64,000 nt of DNA from NCBI RefSeq assembly GCF_001625305.1, contig NW_017802824.1:280971-344970 (forward strand), read 5' to 3'. How positions within the stretch are numbered: the stretch's first letter is position 1; each line of letters begins with the position of its first letter. Below are positions 22,839-35,110 of this stretch, in pieces. The position numbers were made by a program, and so were the translations under genes. The DNA comes from Branchiostoma belcheri (lineage: Eukaryota > Chordata > Leptocardii > Amphioxiformes > Branchiostomatidae). The notes beneath the pieces are model-generated. The model saw only the letters and a program-made list of their open reading frames with translations, did not search any database and was not told the DNA's origin.

Positions 22839-23125
22839 AGTTGCAAACAACGGTAATGTTAAAGTTACATTGACCAAGTTATCTGACCTTTTACAGTATT
22901 TAGATTTGATCTATGATTATGACTTGATTTGAAAACTTCGTTTTGTAATTTTTTAGTGTTAGGCTACTAGTGTTAGTTACGTTATGTTGTGTTATTTGTC
23001 CTCCTTATTTTCTGTATACATCTCACAATCTACGTTATGTTACTTATGTGTAATGTTATCATATTTGTACAATGTATTATTTTTTGTTTCCTGGGACTTC
23101 TTTTCTTCGTGTATTTATGTTTACC

Positions 23126-23429
23126 TTCGCAGAAAGAAAATACATTGTTATGTTTACCGAAGAAAAACATATTACCTTTGCTCAGTTTATTCTTCTTCCT
23201 TTCCAAACACTATAAGGTCAATGACCAGAACCAAACGTCTATCACCATGGTAACTGGTATTGGATTACATAATTTTGCAAGTGCCATGCAGAACTTCATA
23301 CTTCAAGAGAGCCTGCATTGTCACCATATAAATAAATGTGTTTGAGTAACAAACAAATCAGTAGTTTGTTAAGCTGGGCCATATGAAGGTAAACAAATTG
23401 CAGTTGCTTTGCAAATGTTACATTTCTAG
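23126..23429 (+). mobile_element. Helitron-like element
   Basis: Starts near GTTTACCGAAGAAAAAC and carries CACCATGGTAACTGG. Ends with TTGCTTTGCAAATG, then TTACATTTCTAG. Confidence 0.5.
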
Positions 23430-23433
23430 CTTT

Positions 23434-23636
23434 AATTGTTTCTTCTTCTTACGTTCCACTGAACACACAAGGTCAATGACCTAAACCAGACGTCTGTCAA
23501 CATGGTAACTGGTACATAGCAGGCACCTGTGGTATTGAATTTCCTTATGTTGCAAGTTGAAAATGGTTTGTTAGGCTACACTATGTGAAAGTAAGCATTA
23601 TGCATTTGCTTCGCAAATATTACCTTTCTACTCTAG
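23434..23636 (+). mobile_element. Helitron-like element, second adjacent copy
   Basis: A tandem relative of the preceding copy: TTCTTCTTACGTTCC, ACATGGTAACTGG, then CATTTGCTTCGCAAATATTACC. A short duplication TACTCTAGTATCTTTATTT follows. Confidence 0.45.
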
Positions 23637-24393
23637 TATCTTTATTTCTACTCTAGTATCTTTATTTATTTCACAATGAACCATCATTCATATGATTGGG
23701 GTAACTCGTAGGTAGAAGAAACTTTATAAATCACCAGCTCGTGTGTGAATTAGTTTCATCGTAAGTTGCTTGATTGTTAAAAGCTGTTTTATGTGTCAAT
23801 AAACCGATAGAATTACACATGCCGTCTGGGTAAATTAACACCAACACGCAGGTTCAAATGAGGTTATATATATCTAAGTTTACAAAGCCGTGTGATTTAA
23901 ATGCTGAGAACTGCATTAATTCAATTGTAACTGCATTGATTTACGTGTATCCATATACTTCTTACGCACCATAATATAACAACAACCGAATAACGGTCTC
24001 ATTCGAATGTAATGGGCTGTCATGCGGCATTAAGACACTACGGCTGTATAAGTCAGCACACGGTCATTTCAGTTAATTGCCTTTGGTGGTATATCTGGAT
24101 TTGATGACATGGCTGTCGTTTTCATGGAGAGCTCTTCGTGATCGTTAAAGCATGTGGATTTGTTTGTCAAGACCTATAAATTGTATAACACACGGGCAAT
24201 GATTGCTGAAGTTTATGGTCATAAGCTCATGTTGTTGTTCTTTCTCGCATCTCGGCATTCATTCTTATGCCATCCTAATATTGCTGGAGTCCAGGTACTA
24301 GGTGCAAGTAAGCACTAGGTGCACTCATACATATTTTCAGTATTATGTAACGTTACAGCCATATTATTTATCACCCTGCTTTTCATATTCAAA

Positions 24394-24645
24394 ACTAGAG
24401 TTCCCCGATCTCATATCTTTATGACTGACAAATTATAGATTATTTCCCCTTGATTTAACAAATAGGATCCTCATTTTCATGAATTATATCAGTTTATTAT
24501 ATTCTCAACCAAGAGACAGTCTTATATTAAGAAACAATGCCATTCTAACATTCTTCATAAATTATGCAAATAAGGTACTTGAGTTATCCTCTTTTGAATA
24601 TTTTCAAACAGATAACCCTGCAGTTCCAGAGCAAGCCGCATCTTG
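24394..24645. mobile_element. Repeat family F1, internally deleted
   Basis: Starts AGAGTTCCCCGATCTCATAT and jumps to TTGAGTTATCCTCTTTTGAA and CCCTGCAGTTCCAGAGCAAG, so the middle and the hairpin end seen at 7639-8545 are missing. Confidence 0.5.
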
Positions 24646-24726
24646 AAAACAAAGTAAACATGGGTAAATATCTAAAAAATAAACAAATGCATTGTTATTA
24701 GAAAAAGTACCGAAACTCATGATAAA

Positions 24727-24835
24727 CCCTACTCGTTTGTAACACTATATCAAAGTCTTATGCTAGTCCTTGTTGTTTTAGGGTGTGCTATGTTCAATAT
24801 GTTGTACCATGTACAATTGTCGTGCAATAAAGTTC
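24727..24835 (+). mobile_element. LINE-type 3' end
   Basis: CACTATATCAAAGTC ... TTGTTGTTTTAG ... ATGTACAATTGTCGTGCAATAAAG, as at 20190-20362. Confidence 0.45.
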
Positions 24836-25229
24836 CCCTTTCATATGTGCAACGTTTATCATGTACGATATTGTTTTGTATTATTGTAGTATTTGGGAGG
24901 GCAACGTAAAAAGGTGTTAATACACCTGTTTTGTCCTCTATTCCTCTTGTGTACACTTTGGTCCTGTCACATAAATAAAAAAAAAGTATGTAGTAAATAC
25001 ATATATACATTCAACATAGATACACCGTACAGTCAACTCGGCAGAAACTCTTTCAACATTAATAAAAAGGAGAGGACTTCGCTAAAGCTATCCTCACATT
25101 TGGTGACTAATAAGTACTGAACTGCGCTTGTACCGGCACCCCCTTGTGTTTTCATGGACTTCTGCACGATAATGGGCCTCGGTTCCAATGACCATAACGG
25201 CGTTGCGGCTTTTAACGACGAGAGGAGGA

Positions 25230-25400
25230 GATGCAGGAAAGGCAGCGCCCCACGCAGTGAGCTTTCGTCCCCCCGTCGGCAATAATTGGGTCCCGCGAGA
25301 AATTGAACAAGACTGATAGAAAGTCCCCGTACGACTCCATTACCTCGCCGCCTGAGCATCACTCTCGGCTCCTACAGCCTGATGCAACTCGACAGGTGGA
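25230..25400. repeat. Partner of the 21440-21740 segment
   Basis: See 21440-21740. It is more GC-rich than its partner. A further short tandem duplication follows at 25395-25490 (TGGATTGCCAGTTAG/AATTTCCCCG and its near copy). Confidence 0.35.
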
Positions 25401-25499
25401 TTGCCAGTTAGGAATTTCCCCGACAATCCACTATCAGTCGCCACAGCTGGACTTCAAGTTAGCAATTTCTCCGCCAATCCACTTTCAGTAGACACAGTT

Positions 25500-26070
25500 G
25501 GATTCTAACTGTGACGAAGTTAAAGGCAATCCCAGAATTTATTGCCGGATTTTATCACACAATTCGTCCTGATGAGCAATTGAAGTAGTGCTGTCGGGAG
25601 TACTGTCACGGTATGTTGGCTAGCTATAAATAAAATAAAATGTGCAGACTTTTTGCATACAGTATCCCGCCGACAGTTCTCTTCTTCTGTTTTTAACGTA
25701 TTCGTTGTACATATGCGTATGTCTTCAAGGGGTAAGACCTGAAAGATGTTGAGTTTCAAAGGATGCTTGAATCCCCCTGTTTCTACGTAATACTATACAG
25801 AATGATTCTATGCCTGTAGGTTATATTGGAAATATGCAACAGTGAATCATAAGTTTTCTGTGACTAGCTATAGCATATATGCAAACAGAGATGATAAAAA
25901 CACAGACATTGGCGTGTTTTTGATTCTGGGTTATGTATTGCTGTTGGATTTACAGTACATGCCAGTTGAGGATCGGATAATGTTTACTTTAGTACCCGTT
26001 ACAATGTTAGTTACAAAGTTAACATTTCTCGACTTTACTGGCATTTACTACTATAACACCACATGGTAAA
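25500..26070. other. No gene recognised
   Basis: AT-rich sequence without a supported feature. Confidence 0.45.
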
Positions 26071-26473
26071 GGTGTTAATGATATGTCTTAATTCCATGGA
26101 TGACATCCTCCAAAGACCCCAAAACTAATGCGAGTGGGCGAATAAAAAAGGCCAAACAAAAAAAAAATGTTGTTTAACCAAAGGAATGCAAAGTTGGTAT
26201 TACGAATTTGCTTTTATACATGGCTGCTTTTACATGCTGGCCTCTTGCAGCATTTATGAGCCGGCACTGTTTATTCATGAGTTCTTGAGTTCTGTGGAGC
26301 CTCGGTAGCCTGGGTGCCGTCCTCCGAAGTTACCCGCAGCTCCCTATAGCCGGAAGCCTCAAGTAACTAAGGAGGATGGCACCCAAGCTTCAGCTTCCTC
26401 GGAGTTTTTTTTTAAAACAGGCGAAAATCAAAGCGCGCACGGATGTCATCCATAGAATTAAATCAGTTTGGCC
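26071..26473 (-). mobile_element. Tourist-like MITE, family M1 copy 4
   Basis: Right end ATGTCATCCATAGAATTAAA then GGCC; the left end holds CCATGGATGACATCC. Contains CCCCAAAACTAATGCGAG, shared reversed with copies 2 and 6. The left boundary is approximate. Inside it, about 26305-26400 forms a further hairpin (GGTGCCGTCCTCCGAAGTTAC). Confidence 0.55.
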
Positions 26474-28550
26474 TAATGCATTTTATTTTTAAAACAGTAC
26501 CTGAACCTCTGTAATGTTGTCTCACTCTAGGAACCCATTAACAACGTGCCTCACAGGACCCTATTCATCTTGACATCATGAGCTATGAGCAAGTGATTCC
26601 CTGGCAAATTCAATCCTGACAGATCATACTTCTAGCCGAAGTGAATATCATGATATTTTTCTTCTCATTTGCTCATCGACAACATGGCAGCGGATGGTGA
26701 AATTTAGCTATTCTGACACTCCTTACCATAATGTTTTTATTAGCATTACATAAAGTACACTCAACTTACAACTTGTTTTGTTACGTGGTCCATGGTCATC
26801 AGAGTCACGTATAAAACAAATGTATCAACGTTTCTGTTGGTAGTAAAAAAAATTCAGTGTAAACAAAAATTCAGTGGAGTAACAGTGAATGCTTGACGCT
26901 TGAAGGTCGACCTGTCATTCATTGGCGATCGATACTGCTTGGTGGTTTGGTTTATGGTAGAAGGAGAGGCAATTATTTTTTGAGGTATCAAACATTGCTG
27001 TTGAAACCTCACATTCACGATGTGTTTAATTTTTTATTCTAGTAATGTAGAAAAGAAGTTAGCTGTATGGAATTTGTATTATAGACATAGATAATAACCT
27101 TCTAAAAGCTGTTGAAACCAGTGGTGCTTTTCTCGGGAAATATCCAGCGTTCGATAATTGACAGCCCACTGCAATGATAAATATTTTAGCCCGGAAGCCT
27201 TGGTACAGGGGTAATTTCTAGTACATAAATATATAACGTAGGGACCTTGACAGCTATGCGATGGGCAACAGACATAGAAAACGCAATATGTAGTCAAGAT
27301 TCACGGATGCGATAGAATTTTTATGTAAACTCAGGTCTATCTATAAAGTCTTTTTAAAGACCTCAGTTGCTGCCTCGTTGCAAAAGAAAGTCTTCATCAT
27401 GTGAATTATATCCGTTTCATCACGGATTTGGCGGGGTGCTATAAATGTAATGTAATGATAAGAGTTCTTAAGAAAAATCGAGGAATGGAATTATCCTGGC
27501 AGCATAGATGGTGGTCTTCATCTTCACAGACGAAGCCGGAAAGACACGTAGTGCTAAACATCAGGTCAAGAGCACTAGATCACATCACCAGCTCCAAGGC
27601 CTCTTACACCAGGACGTTAATAGCCTTTGAAGTGTGCATTCATCTAACGGGAAGCTTTTAGGACGCCTAATACATTTCCTGCCACCAAAAATACAGCTGG
27701 ACTGTCCATTGATATGCAACGTAAACTTTCCAAGCAGGAGGATGATTTTACAGACCATATACTTTATGTTCTACATCTGATCTTTGCATAAGCAATCGTG
27801 TAAGGGATCAATAATGTTTGTTATTGGTAACTGAAATAATTGTCCAAAAGGCATTGCATTTATTATTTTCCCTTTAGGAATGTTTATTTCATTTATTCAA
27901 TTTAACCAGGAAATACACAATCACGGCAAAACCATGTTTTTCAGTTCCTTTGAACTCATAAAACAAAATAAAGCTCAGTACTTATCAAAAACAACAATAC
28001 ATAAGTACTTGTTTAGATAGTTAATACAATGCCATATGCTGATATAGGTAACTAAAATCATTCATTTTTTTGTTATGCCAGTCTATTTTTGCATTCTGTT
28101 AATAAGTGTTACTGTATATTGAATGACATATGAAAGATGCATTCTCTCATTACTATGAACTCAGTACGTTAACTTTACAACGTTAACAGTTACTGCTCAT
28201 TTGTTGCAGTAGATAATAGTGCGCGGGAATCTGAGGACATGGCAACTTGCAGAGGTACACTGCATGGATACAATCTGATTATACATATTGCTGGGCACAC
28301 TGCCCCGACTTATTTGATTTGATCGTGGTCGCGGAGGGTGTTGGTACAGAATCAGAAGTCAAAGGTAAATCCGCATCATTGAGTTTCAGCAGCAGGTTGA
28401 AGTAGTTTGTTCACCTGACCTAAACCCCTTCCGCTGACACTGCTTTTGTCTCATCAGATTGCCGGAAAACGGTTAGTTGCCATTCGTTGTAGTTTCTGAA
28501 GTAAAGACTGGTTTTGAGTCGCTGAGGATCTGTTAATCACTGAGAGCATC
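26474..28550. other. Gene-free stretch
   Basis: About 2 kb of AT-rich unique sequence. The open frame at 27401-27661 has no recognisable features. Confidence 0.45.
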
Positions 28551-28552
28551 AC

Positions 28553-29258
28553 CAGCGCAGTTGCATCACCAACGCAGTTGCATCACCAGTACAGTTGCAT
28601 CAACAGGGCAGCTGTATCACCAATGCATTTGTATCACCAGAACAGTTGTATCACCAGTGCAGTTGTATCACCAGAGCAGTTGTATGACCAGTGCAGTTGC
28701 ATCAACAGGGCAGTTGAATTCCTGGACAGTTGCATAAACAATGCAGTTACATCACCAGTGCAGTTGCTTCACCAGCACAGCTGCTCACCAGCACAGTTGT
28801 ATTAACAGTGCAGTTGCATCACCAGCGCAGCTGCTCACCAGCAGAGGTGTATCACCAGTGCAGTTGTATCACCAGTGCAGTTGCATCAACAGCACAGCTG
28901 CTCACCAGCACAGTTGTATCAACAGTGCAGTTACATCACCAGCAGAGCTGTATCACCAGTGCAGTTGTATCACCAGTGCAGTTGCATCAACAGCACAGCT
29001 GCTCACCAGCACAGTTGTATCAACAGTGCAGTTACATCACCAGCAGAGCTGTATCACCAGTGCAGTTGTATCACCAGTGCAGTTGCTTCACTAGCACAGC
29101 TTCTCACCAGCACAGTTGTATCACCAGTGCAGTTGCATCAACAGCACAGTTGTATGACAAGCACAGTTGCATCACCAGCGCAGGGTTAGTTGCATCACCA
29201 GCACAGTTGCATCACCGCCGAAGTTGCATTACGGGTGCAGTTGCATCACCAGCAGTCA
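28553..29258. repeat. 17-bp minisatellite, about 41 units
   Basis: Units of the type CAGTTGCATCACCAGTG, with shortened units (CAGCTGCTCACCAGCA). A higher-order block of roughly 107 bp is repeated at about 28861-28967 and 28968-29075. Because of the repeat, long Ser/Cys/Gln-rich open frames exist in three frames; they are not genes. Confidence 0.95.
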
Positions 29259-29261
29259 TAG

Positions 29262-30176
29262 ATTATTACAATGATAGACGATAGTAATTCAGTCTAACGG
29301 TTGGCGTCATACTGACTTTTAAAAAATATCCTCAAGGGTAGCTTTGTACACTATTGGTGATAAATAGATCGCTTCAGCCAGTAGTTGGGTCTTTTATCGT
29401 GTATGAAAGTACTCTGCATACTCACGTGGGTCATTCATACTGTTAAATCTGCAGTGTTGACATTTATTCAACTTCTGAGGACGCCAAATCAAGGTAGAAG
29501 AATTAGGATTCATCCCTTTTGGCCCCTTTCCCAGCAAAGTATGATGATAAGCCGTACACTAAGACTTTGATTGAGATCTAGGGTGTCTCCATGGGAATTT
29601 TGAATAAACTTCATTGACTTGGCAGTACCCCAAGTAGGAGGCTTGCTTGTCAGTAGCAGTGTGGGACTAAAAGAGCCTTTAGGTCATCAAACTAGCTGAT
29701 CTTTTCTTATTTGTTCGTCGGAGGAGATAGATTGTGCCCTAAAAGGTGAAGGTTGCTTGCAGTAAACATTGAAATGGGGGTAAAATAGTCTGAGGGAATC
29801 CAGTTCGTTTTTATCTTGGGCGAAGATGCCAATGTTGATTAGCTTTGCCTATAACTGTCCTCCACAAAATGTAAGGCCATGTATGTATTTTCGTCCTGTC
29901 TGCAAACCCGGAATCAGGTGGTACTTCTCAACAGCTAAATGACATTGCTATGATTACTACCAACACAGATGAACTTTCATGCCATTGCTAACAATTGACA
30001 TTGCTAACAATTGGCCAGGACCAATGCATTGGCAACTAGCTATAGTGATGTTGTTGCACGTCCATTGAACGGGTTTGTTCACCATTGTCCAGTCGATCAG
30101 GCGATGTGTGGATGCCCATGTTGGCAATGAGGCTTGCAGCGTCAATGTCTCTAGAGTAGAGTAGAGTGTTCGGTTA
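29262..30176. other. No gene recognised
   Basis: Unique AT-rich sequence; short open frames only. Confidence 0.45.
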
Positions 30177-30574
30177 GGCCATGTTGATTTGATTATATGG
30201 ATGACATTCTCTGGGAACCCCAAAACTGATGCGAGCGTACAAATAAAAAAAAGTTTGGCCAAAGAAAAAGTTGCCTTCATTATGAAATCTACATGGTTTT
30301 GAAGGTTGAACAAATGACACAGAATATGGGATAGCGAAAAAATCTACTCTTTAAATTCATTTCTTTACATTTTCAACTTTTTCGTTTAATTTTGGCATTC
30401 TACGACATTAGTATCGTTTTCCTTTAACTCACGGGTTTTTTTAACTCACGGTATATATTTGCACATTTTGCAACTGTTTTGTACGATTTACAGTATTGTT
30501 GAAAACTTTTTTTTGTAAACGGCCGAAAATTCATGCGCGCGCGGATGCCATCCATATAGTCAAATCAACATGGC
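30177..30574 (-). mobile_element. Tourist-like MITE, family M1 copy 5
   Basis: Ends GGCCATGTTGATTTGATTAT and inverted partner. The interior is the reverse of copies 1 and 2 (GTATCGTTTTC, GTACGATTTACAGTAT). Flanks TTA and TTT. Confidence 0.65.
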
Positions 30575-30589
30575 CTTTCGTTCGTTCCG

Positions 30590-30860
30590 CCCTTTATCTG
30601 TCTCTAAATTCGGACGGCCCTTTATCTGTCTCTTCTTCAGCAAACTGCCATCATAATGGGTTTGTGTAGATGGCCCAGTTCTGTAATTGCACTTGACCGG
30701 ACGATTCTCCATGAACTTGTCTAACCTTGTTTTCAATGCATTTACTGATGAGGGTGCATCCACGACCTCGTCTGGTTACTCATTACACAAAGGCCTTTGC
30801 CAAGTAATGCTTAGGGAACAATTTCCTGTCAGGGGCTTGGCCAGACAGAAACTAAAAGTA
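30590..30860 (-). mobile_element. LINE ORF2 C-terminal fragment
   Basis: The minus-strand translation reads DEVVDAPSSVNALKTRLDKF then MENRPVKCNYRTG, with an in-frame stop just upstream. The pattern VV.A.SVN.FK.RLDKFW is typical of the C-terminal end of non-LTR retrotransposon reverse-transcriptase proteins. It abuts MITE copy 5. The family may be the same as the fragment at 55850-56560. Confidence 0.55.
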
Positions 30861-31003
30861 TCAGATATCAAAGACAACGAAACACAAAAAAAAGTTTGGA
30901 TAGCTAATCATACTACTTGTATGTACTGTTGATATGAATTGTTGGGTTTTCGTTCATGCAAATAGCCCAACCGGGTCCCGGTTTTGTAATATGCCATAAA
31001 AAG

Positions 31004-31224
31004 TTATCTCTCTCGTGTTTGCCATTGTCCTTTTCAGACGTGCACTGTGTCCTCAAGAGCTCCGCCAAAACAGTAGGTACCTAGACCTATTCAAGCAAAC
31101 ATTTTTGACATATTTACAGTCCCCACAGGAAGCGTCACGCTACCTGTTGATAAAGGGACAAAACCATCAGACTCGGCAAGCTGAATGGGCCAAATTTAAC
31201 GCTTCATTAGCAGCGATAGCTTGA
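31004..31224 (+). CDS. Weak candidate terminal exon, unknown
   Basis: A pyrimidine-rich stretch and AG (GTCCTTTTCAG, to 31037) precede an open segment reading RRALCPQELRQNSRYLDLF and onward to a TGA at 31224. The composition is protein-like, but I recognise no family and no companion exon. It could equally be a relic of a mobile element or chance. Confidence 0.15.
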
Positions 31225-31603
31225 TACAGTTGCGAGAGGAAGTCGCAGGGCATCTGCTTAAAAGAGATAACATAGCCAGATGTTTCACCGTGCCAGGTAC
31301 AAAAGATCGATGTTTAAGAGCCTGGGTACTTGCCTGTCAACAACGTGGATTTATATACATTATGGTTTTTGTGTTCAAGAGTTGGCCATTGTAAATCTGT
31401 GTCGTTATGCGCGAATGTTCTTATCTTTGAAAGACGTTGCATCGTAATTTAGTCATCTGGCGTCTTCCATGGGGGAAGTTCTATGGCACGCGTCAGACCA
31501 TGTATATTGTATTAATCAAGGGATTTCGTCTTGCTTCGCCGTTGGAAGCGACCACAACTCAGTGATGACACATATACGTACATCTTGGTCTATTACACCG
31601 TTA

Positions 31604-31980
31604 GGCCACGCCGACTTAATTTTATGGATGACATCCGCGCTCGCATTGATTTTCGCCTGTTCTAAAAAAAAAGGATCACGTCCTCCGAGGCTCTGGCCTG
31701 GTTCTAAGCCTAGGTAGATCATGGTAGTTAGCGACAATACGGAGCCGGGCTCCACGACTCAAGAACTCAGTACAAACGTACAGTGCCGATTTATAAATTC
31801 CGCAAAAAGCCAGTATTTGCCGGCTTGTAGTATACGTTGCTATGTACTGCCGCAAACTCACAATGTATTCCTGTGGTTTAGTAGCATTTTTATTTTTGGC
31901 CGGATTTTTTTTATTCGACCGCGCGCACTACTTTTGGGGTCTTCTGAGGATGTCATCCATAAAATTAAGTCGGTGTGGCC
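31604..31980 (+). mobile_element. Tourist-like MITE, family M1 copy 6 (variant ends)
   Basis: Terminal inverted repeats GGCCAC(G/A)CCGACTTAA plus TTTTATGGATGACATCC. TTA is on both flanks. The interior is shorter and different from copies 1, 2 and 5. Confidence 0.65.
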
Positions 31981-32645
31981 TTACTGAAGCAGTATGCTAC
32001 GGTTCTCTGGTATGGTCTTCATACGTGGTTTCTTAATGCACTGTAGATAATCAATTTTGATTCTTTATCTTTTTTTCAACGGCCTGTCACTGTGTTAATG
32101 ATTTGGTCAATATTTCCCAAATATCCCACTTGAGAATACACACTTAAGAGAGCTATTCAGATATGGATTATCGTCAATCTTTTATTTCCCAGGAATTACA
32201 TACATCTATGGCGAACACAGTTGGGCGGTATTATATCTATTGCAATTGTCCGGGAAACGGTAGAGAAACATCACAAGTTTGTATTTGAGTTGAATAATCA
32301 AGATTCACTTCCTTTCCTCTCAACTAATGTATTTGAGATGAAAAACGGTAAACGTAATGCTTAAACGTACCACTTCTTTTGATAATGATTTTAATTATTA
32401 CTTCAGCATACGTATACACAAGTACAAATGGCAACATCTGTCGTGGAATAAGTATACCTGTATCGGCATCGTCTTCTATCGGTATGCACCTAATTACTTA
32501 GGTCTGGGCGGAGGTATCTTCTATACATAGGATGTGAAGACTGTACATTCTACGTGTAGAAGAATGAAAAAAAAATCCTACATTGGGTGTCACTGAAGGA
32601 CAGGCGAAAAAAACGCCCAAACTATGCATAATGTACTAAATGACT
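31981..32645. other. No gene recognised
   Basis: AT-rich, no feature supported. Confidence 0.45.
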
Positions 32646-32648
32646 GAT

Positions 32649-32889
32649 GAACTGGTGTATGTGCCAACTACTAAGTACCTAATACCTCAGAAATGAGCAG
32701 GAGATAGTCATGCCTTCAAGTACCAGATTGGTATCAATGATTGAGATGTTCAAAAACTCGTTTTTGGCAAGAACTGGTGGATGTACCAACTACTAAGTAC
32801 CTAATACCAGCCCAGAAAACCGCAAGAAATAGTCATGCCTTCAAGTACCAGATTGGTATCAATGATTGAGGTGTTGAAAAACTCGGTTT
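32649..32889. repeat. Tandem duplication, period about 122 bp
   Basis: Two adjacent units both carry CCAACTACTAAGTACCTAAT and GTCATGCCTTCAAGTACCAG. Confidence 0.8.
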
Positions 32890-33190
32890 GCCTAGCGGTA
32901 AGAGCGGTAAGATCATCGAGTGGAACTCGCTGCCATCAAGTACAGTTGGGGCATCATTGCCTTTCATCATATGATGAAAAGTAGTTTAAATCTAGCACTG
33001 GATATAACTACCACAGACTGGACTACGCCACTTTGAATACATCATAATATATCAAAGGTTGCCACTACGAATGTTGCTAGACGATGACTCTACAGATTAG
33101 TTGTATAGGATTTACCGGTGTCCGAGACTTAGGTGAAGGTCATTTGCACTAGTGATGGCAACGCAAAGCATTTTAAGGTACCAGACAAGC

Positions 33191-34055
33191 TTAAAGTCGT
33201 GAGTAAAACTAGTATGTCTGGGAGACCGTTTGAGTGATTACAACCTTCACCCTTCTCTGGTTGTCAATTTCGTAACAGCATTTGCTGATGAAGGCAAATG
33301 AATAAGGACACACTGGGTTAGAATAAGTGAGAACCATGTCCTACTTTCCCTTAGGTGTTACACTTCGTAAATTGTAACGCCTGATAGAGAGGACGGTTGG
33401 GTATTCAGACTGCGTTTTGACTGTAAAGCCATCCACCTTCTGTGCAGAAATTAACACGCAAGTAAGTAACACAAAGTCTTTAAAGTATATGTAAAGATTT
33501 CACTCTTGAGTAGAACTAGTATGCCTGAGAGACTGAGTGATTACAGCACTTCTCTAGCTGTCAGTTTCTTTACAACATTTGCTGCTGATGGTAAATGGAG
33601 GAGGACAACAGTAGGTTAGAAGAACTGCGAACCATGTCTTCGTCTGCAGTAGGTGTTACACTTGGTGAATTGAGAAAACGTTGTGTTTTTGACTGCCATT
33701 TTGACTGCCATTTTATTTTAAGTGCCGTGACTGAAAAGACACCCATCTGTACAGAAATTAAGCCGTAAGTAACACGAAGGCTTTAAGACATCTAAAAACT
33801 TTAAGTCGTGAGTAAAACTAGTATTACTGATTACAACACTTCTCTGGCTGTCAGTTTCTTTACGGCGTTTGCTGCTGATGGTAAATGGAGGAAGACAACA
33901 GTAAGTTAGAAGAACTGCGTACCATGCCTTCGTAGTAGGTGTTACACTTGGTGAATTGTAACGCCTGTTAGAGAAAACGTTGTGTTTTTGACGGCCATTT
34001 TATTTAAGTGTCAAGACTGTTAAGCCACTCTTCTGTGCAGAAATTAACACGCAAG
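33191..34055. repeat. Three tandem units of about 300 bp
   Basis: Units start near 33191, 33493 and 33799. Each has GAGTA(A/G)AACTAGTAT, a TTTGCTGATG/TTTGCTGCTGATGG block, GGTGTTACACTT, and a closing CAGAAATTAA. Divergence between units is clear, so the array is not recent. Confidence 0.75.
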
Positions 34056-34264
34056 CAAGTCGAACAATATGCTTCGCTACCTTTCAAGAAGTTTAGTGAC
34101 TTCTGCCTGGATGAGATAAGATGGTTCAATCCATCATTGTGTCATGAGCAATTAAAGCAGATGGTCTGAATAAGCACGTTCATTGATTTTTGTACATGTG
34201 GGTATTTCGAGGTATTCAGTTCATACGGAAAATAGTCATTATGTTCCTGTACCTGTCACTGCAA

Positions 34265-34372
34265 AAAATCTGATCTTTAAGCATACATTAAAGGAAGCAT
34301 ACGTAAAGGCTCCATTTTTCCAATGGAAAAGAAGCAGAACCTTTATGCATGCTTTAAATTATGCTTAAAGCT
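34265..34372. mobile_element. Short palindromic repeat (partner 61590-61690)
   Basis: Inverted ends CTTTAAGCATACATTAA / TTTAAATTATGCTTAAAG around CCATTTTTCCAATGG. An inverted relative lies at 61590-61690. Short, non-coding, MITE-like. Confidence 0.5.
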
Positions 34373-34446
34373 CAAATTTCCTGCAGTGTGTATTTATTTT
34401 CGTGTCTTTCTGGCAGGCCTCTGTATTTCAAGGAATACACTTACAG

Positions 34447-34607
34447 TACTTTTTTTTCAAACAATCTTGAGATTTTTTCAAACAATCTTGAGATTTATTT
34501 CAAACAATCTTGTGATTTTGTCTAAGAAACTTGTGATTTTGTTTAACAATCTTGAGATGTTTGCAAACAATCTTGAGGTTTTTCCAAACAATCTTGGGAC
34601 TTTTTTT
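34447..34607. repeat. 21-bp tandem repeat
   Basis: About eight units of TTTCAAACAATCTTGAGATTT with substitutions. Confidence 0.85.
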
Positions 34608-35057
34608 CAATTTTCAACGATATGTGGCGACTCCGATACGGTGTCATGGAAGCTTTTCACAAGATATCAGGTTTGTAAGTATGAGCTGAAAACAGCTTGA
34701 ATCATTTGTCCAAAGTCCTGTAGATTGTACAAATGTTTAAACTCCAAACGCTGTTACAGATACTTCGCACCCGTGTTACAATATTTTTTACCCTATGATT
34801 TGTTCATTTTTGTAAGATGTACCGTTTACTTCAGGCAAATTTTTGGAATTAAATAATTGCATTGGTTAAGGTTAACCTTATTTGAGCAGCAATACCATGA
34901 ACCGTTGAGAAAACCTCATGAATATTCTATAAGCCTATGCGCGACAAATCAAATACGCTACAGTGTAACACGAGTCAACGTGTGCGTTACACTTTTTCAC
35001 CACGGTCGAGTGAAACCTTTACAAGCCACGTTTGCTCCACATTTCCTGAAAATGTAG

Positions 35058-35110
35058 TTGAAGGTGTTTATTGCAAATTCATGCCCGAGGGCTAATTACA
35101 AACAGACATT
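35058..35110 (-). repeat. Retroposon 3' end (GCAATAAA family)
   Basis: Minus strand TTAGCCCTCGGGCATGAATT then TGCAATAAA; compare 1549, 10514, 19612 and 40429. Confidence 0.45.

Noticed and set aside
28578-29284. Ser/Cys/Gln-rich frames, up to 184 codons
   Set aside because: Produced by the 17-bp minisatellite in three frames; not a gene.
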